DNA of 43,648 nt, taken from the NCBI GenBank assembly GCA_938028565.1, contig CALIZS010000053.1, positions 1 through 43,648 of the forward strand, written 5' to 3'. The first letter of the stretch is position 1. Each line of letters begins with the position of its first letter. The DNA comes from an uncultured Atopobium sp. (GTDB taxonomy: Bacteria > Actinomycetota > Coriobacteriia > Coriobacteriales > Atopobiaceae). Below the pieces are notes generated by a model. The model was given only the letters and a program-made list of their open reading frames with translations. It was not told the origin of the DNA and searched no databases. Positions 43,295-43,648 of this stretch are shown here, piece by piece. The translations under genes and the position numbers were made by a program.

Positions 43295-43349
43295 CTTCTT
43301 TTTGAATGAGGTGCGCTTTTGACGGGTTTCTCGCCAAAAGCTTTGTGTT

Positions 43350-43648
43350 TTATAGAACGATATCTACGTTGCCAAGCTGCGTAATGATGCGCACCACGTC
43401 TGCAGCGTGCTCAGTCTTATCCACAATCATCAAAACGGTATCGTCGCCGGCAACGGTGCCAACAACGTGGTCAAGCTCAACGTCGTCAAGGGCAAACGCA
43501 ACGGCTGATGCAGTGCCGGGATGGCATCGAATCACAATAAGATTCTCTGCTGCCGTAGCTCCAACCACAAACTCAGAGAGCATTTTCTGCAAGTGCATAT
43601 CTTCAGAAAGCACATAGGCGCCCTCGGGAAGCTTTTGCAAATCCATTT
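43350..43648 (-). CDS. argR: Arginine repressor ArgR, C-terminal part (N-terminus outside window)
   Basis: About 99 residues are present. They match the ArgR oligomerisation and arginine-binding domain: LSEFVVGATAAENLIVIRCH, PGTASAVAFALDDVELDHVV and GTVAGDDTVLMIV, where the DD pair binds arginine. The DNA-binding domain lies beyond the window edge. ArgR represses arginine biosynthesis genes and often flanks recN or argG. No such gene is visible here. Confidence 0.9.
   Translation of the reverse strand, partial: MDLQKLPEGAYVLSEDMHLQKMLSEFVVGATAAENLIVIRCHPGTASAVAFALDDVELDHVVGTVAGDDTVLMIVDKTEHAADVVRIITQLGNVDIVL

Larger units (their letters stand above)
67..43335. repeat. Dispersed octamer GGCGAGAA (at least 22 copies)
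   Basis: Plus-strand GGCGAGAA starts at 67, 2055, 3050, 10491, 12137, 18593, 21070, 28290, 35916 and 39496. Its complement TTCTCGCC starts at 8704, 10339, 10526, 13199, 14849, 18999, 21316, 24638, 25671, 31968, 38861 and 43328. The following base is usually A or G, and three copies extend to GGCGAGAAACCC (ending at 8711, 38868 and 43335). All but the last lie in genes and are read in different frames (for example Gly-Glu-Lys, Phe-Ser-Pro, Ser-Arg, Leu-Ala, Arg-Glu). About one copy is expected by chance at this base composition. I counted by eye and may have missed copies. Confidence 0.8.

Noticed and set aside
67..43335. GGCGAGAA as a Chi or KOPS-type polar sequence
   Set aside because: The copies are divided about evenly between strands (10 and 12), without the bias these elements show.

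Overview
The window looks like a chromosomal segment of a moderately low-GC actinobacterium of the class Coriobacteriia, most likely Atopobiaceae (Lancefieldella/Atopobium-like). The indications are a composition well below most actinobacteria, a dUMP-forming Dcd of actinobacterial type, a DUF6541 membrane protein, a duplicated-ATPase ECF transporter with DUF4430 surface proteins, and many GTG/TTG starts with strong Shine-Dalgarno sites. The genus is inferred from gene content, not from a search. I see no tRNA, rRNA, CRISPR array, insertion sequence or prophage.

Region 1 (1-8339, all minus strand) is housekeeping and salvage: a TudS-like/purine nucleoside phosphorylase fusion (cut by the window edge), a membrane-anchored SurA-like protein, a HEAT-like protein, a NYN-LOTUS RNA-binding nuclease, a hydroxyacid dehydrogenase with a His/Cys-rich tail, DegV, the long ribosome-hibernation factor, an amino-acid-binding lipoprotein and ComF. 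Region 2 (8433-16626) is an ECF vitamin-uptake locus. It has a separate S component, an acidic His-rich protein of unknown function, the duplicated ATPase, the T component, and two DUF4430 proteins, one a 1267-residue surface protein with Ig-like, DUF4430 and PQQ-propeller parts. DUF4430 resembles the transcobalamin C-terminal domain, so a corrinoid is the leading substrate guess. Region 3 (16631-21213) holds lgt, dcd, a NifU-like protein and a large U32-family protein.

Region 4 (21240-39714) is a surface-polysaccharide locus. It contains rmlC, apart from rmlA-rmlD-rmlB, together with glycosyltransferases, a flippase, two LicD phosphotransferases, a class V aminotransferase, a cytidylyltransferase fused to a degenerate Gfo/Idh-like domain, a membrane phosphotransferase of the alkaline-phosphatase superfamily, a LicB-like permease, and one polypeptide joining a winged helix, a LicC-like cytidylyltransferase and a LicA-like kinase. 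Together these predict a rhamnose-containing wall polymer decorated with phosphocholine or a related phospho-amino-alcohol. A promoter with an overlapping inverted repeat precedes the winged-helix fusion gene. Region 5 (39745-43648) holds tyrS, a class A penicillin-binding protein and the end of argR.

The strongest signal not explained by the genes is the octamer GGCGAGAA. I found at least 22 copies on both strands, in all codon phases, where about one is expected. It behaves like a DNA-level element, such as an uptake or chromosome-organising word, and comF lies in the same window.
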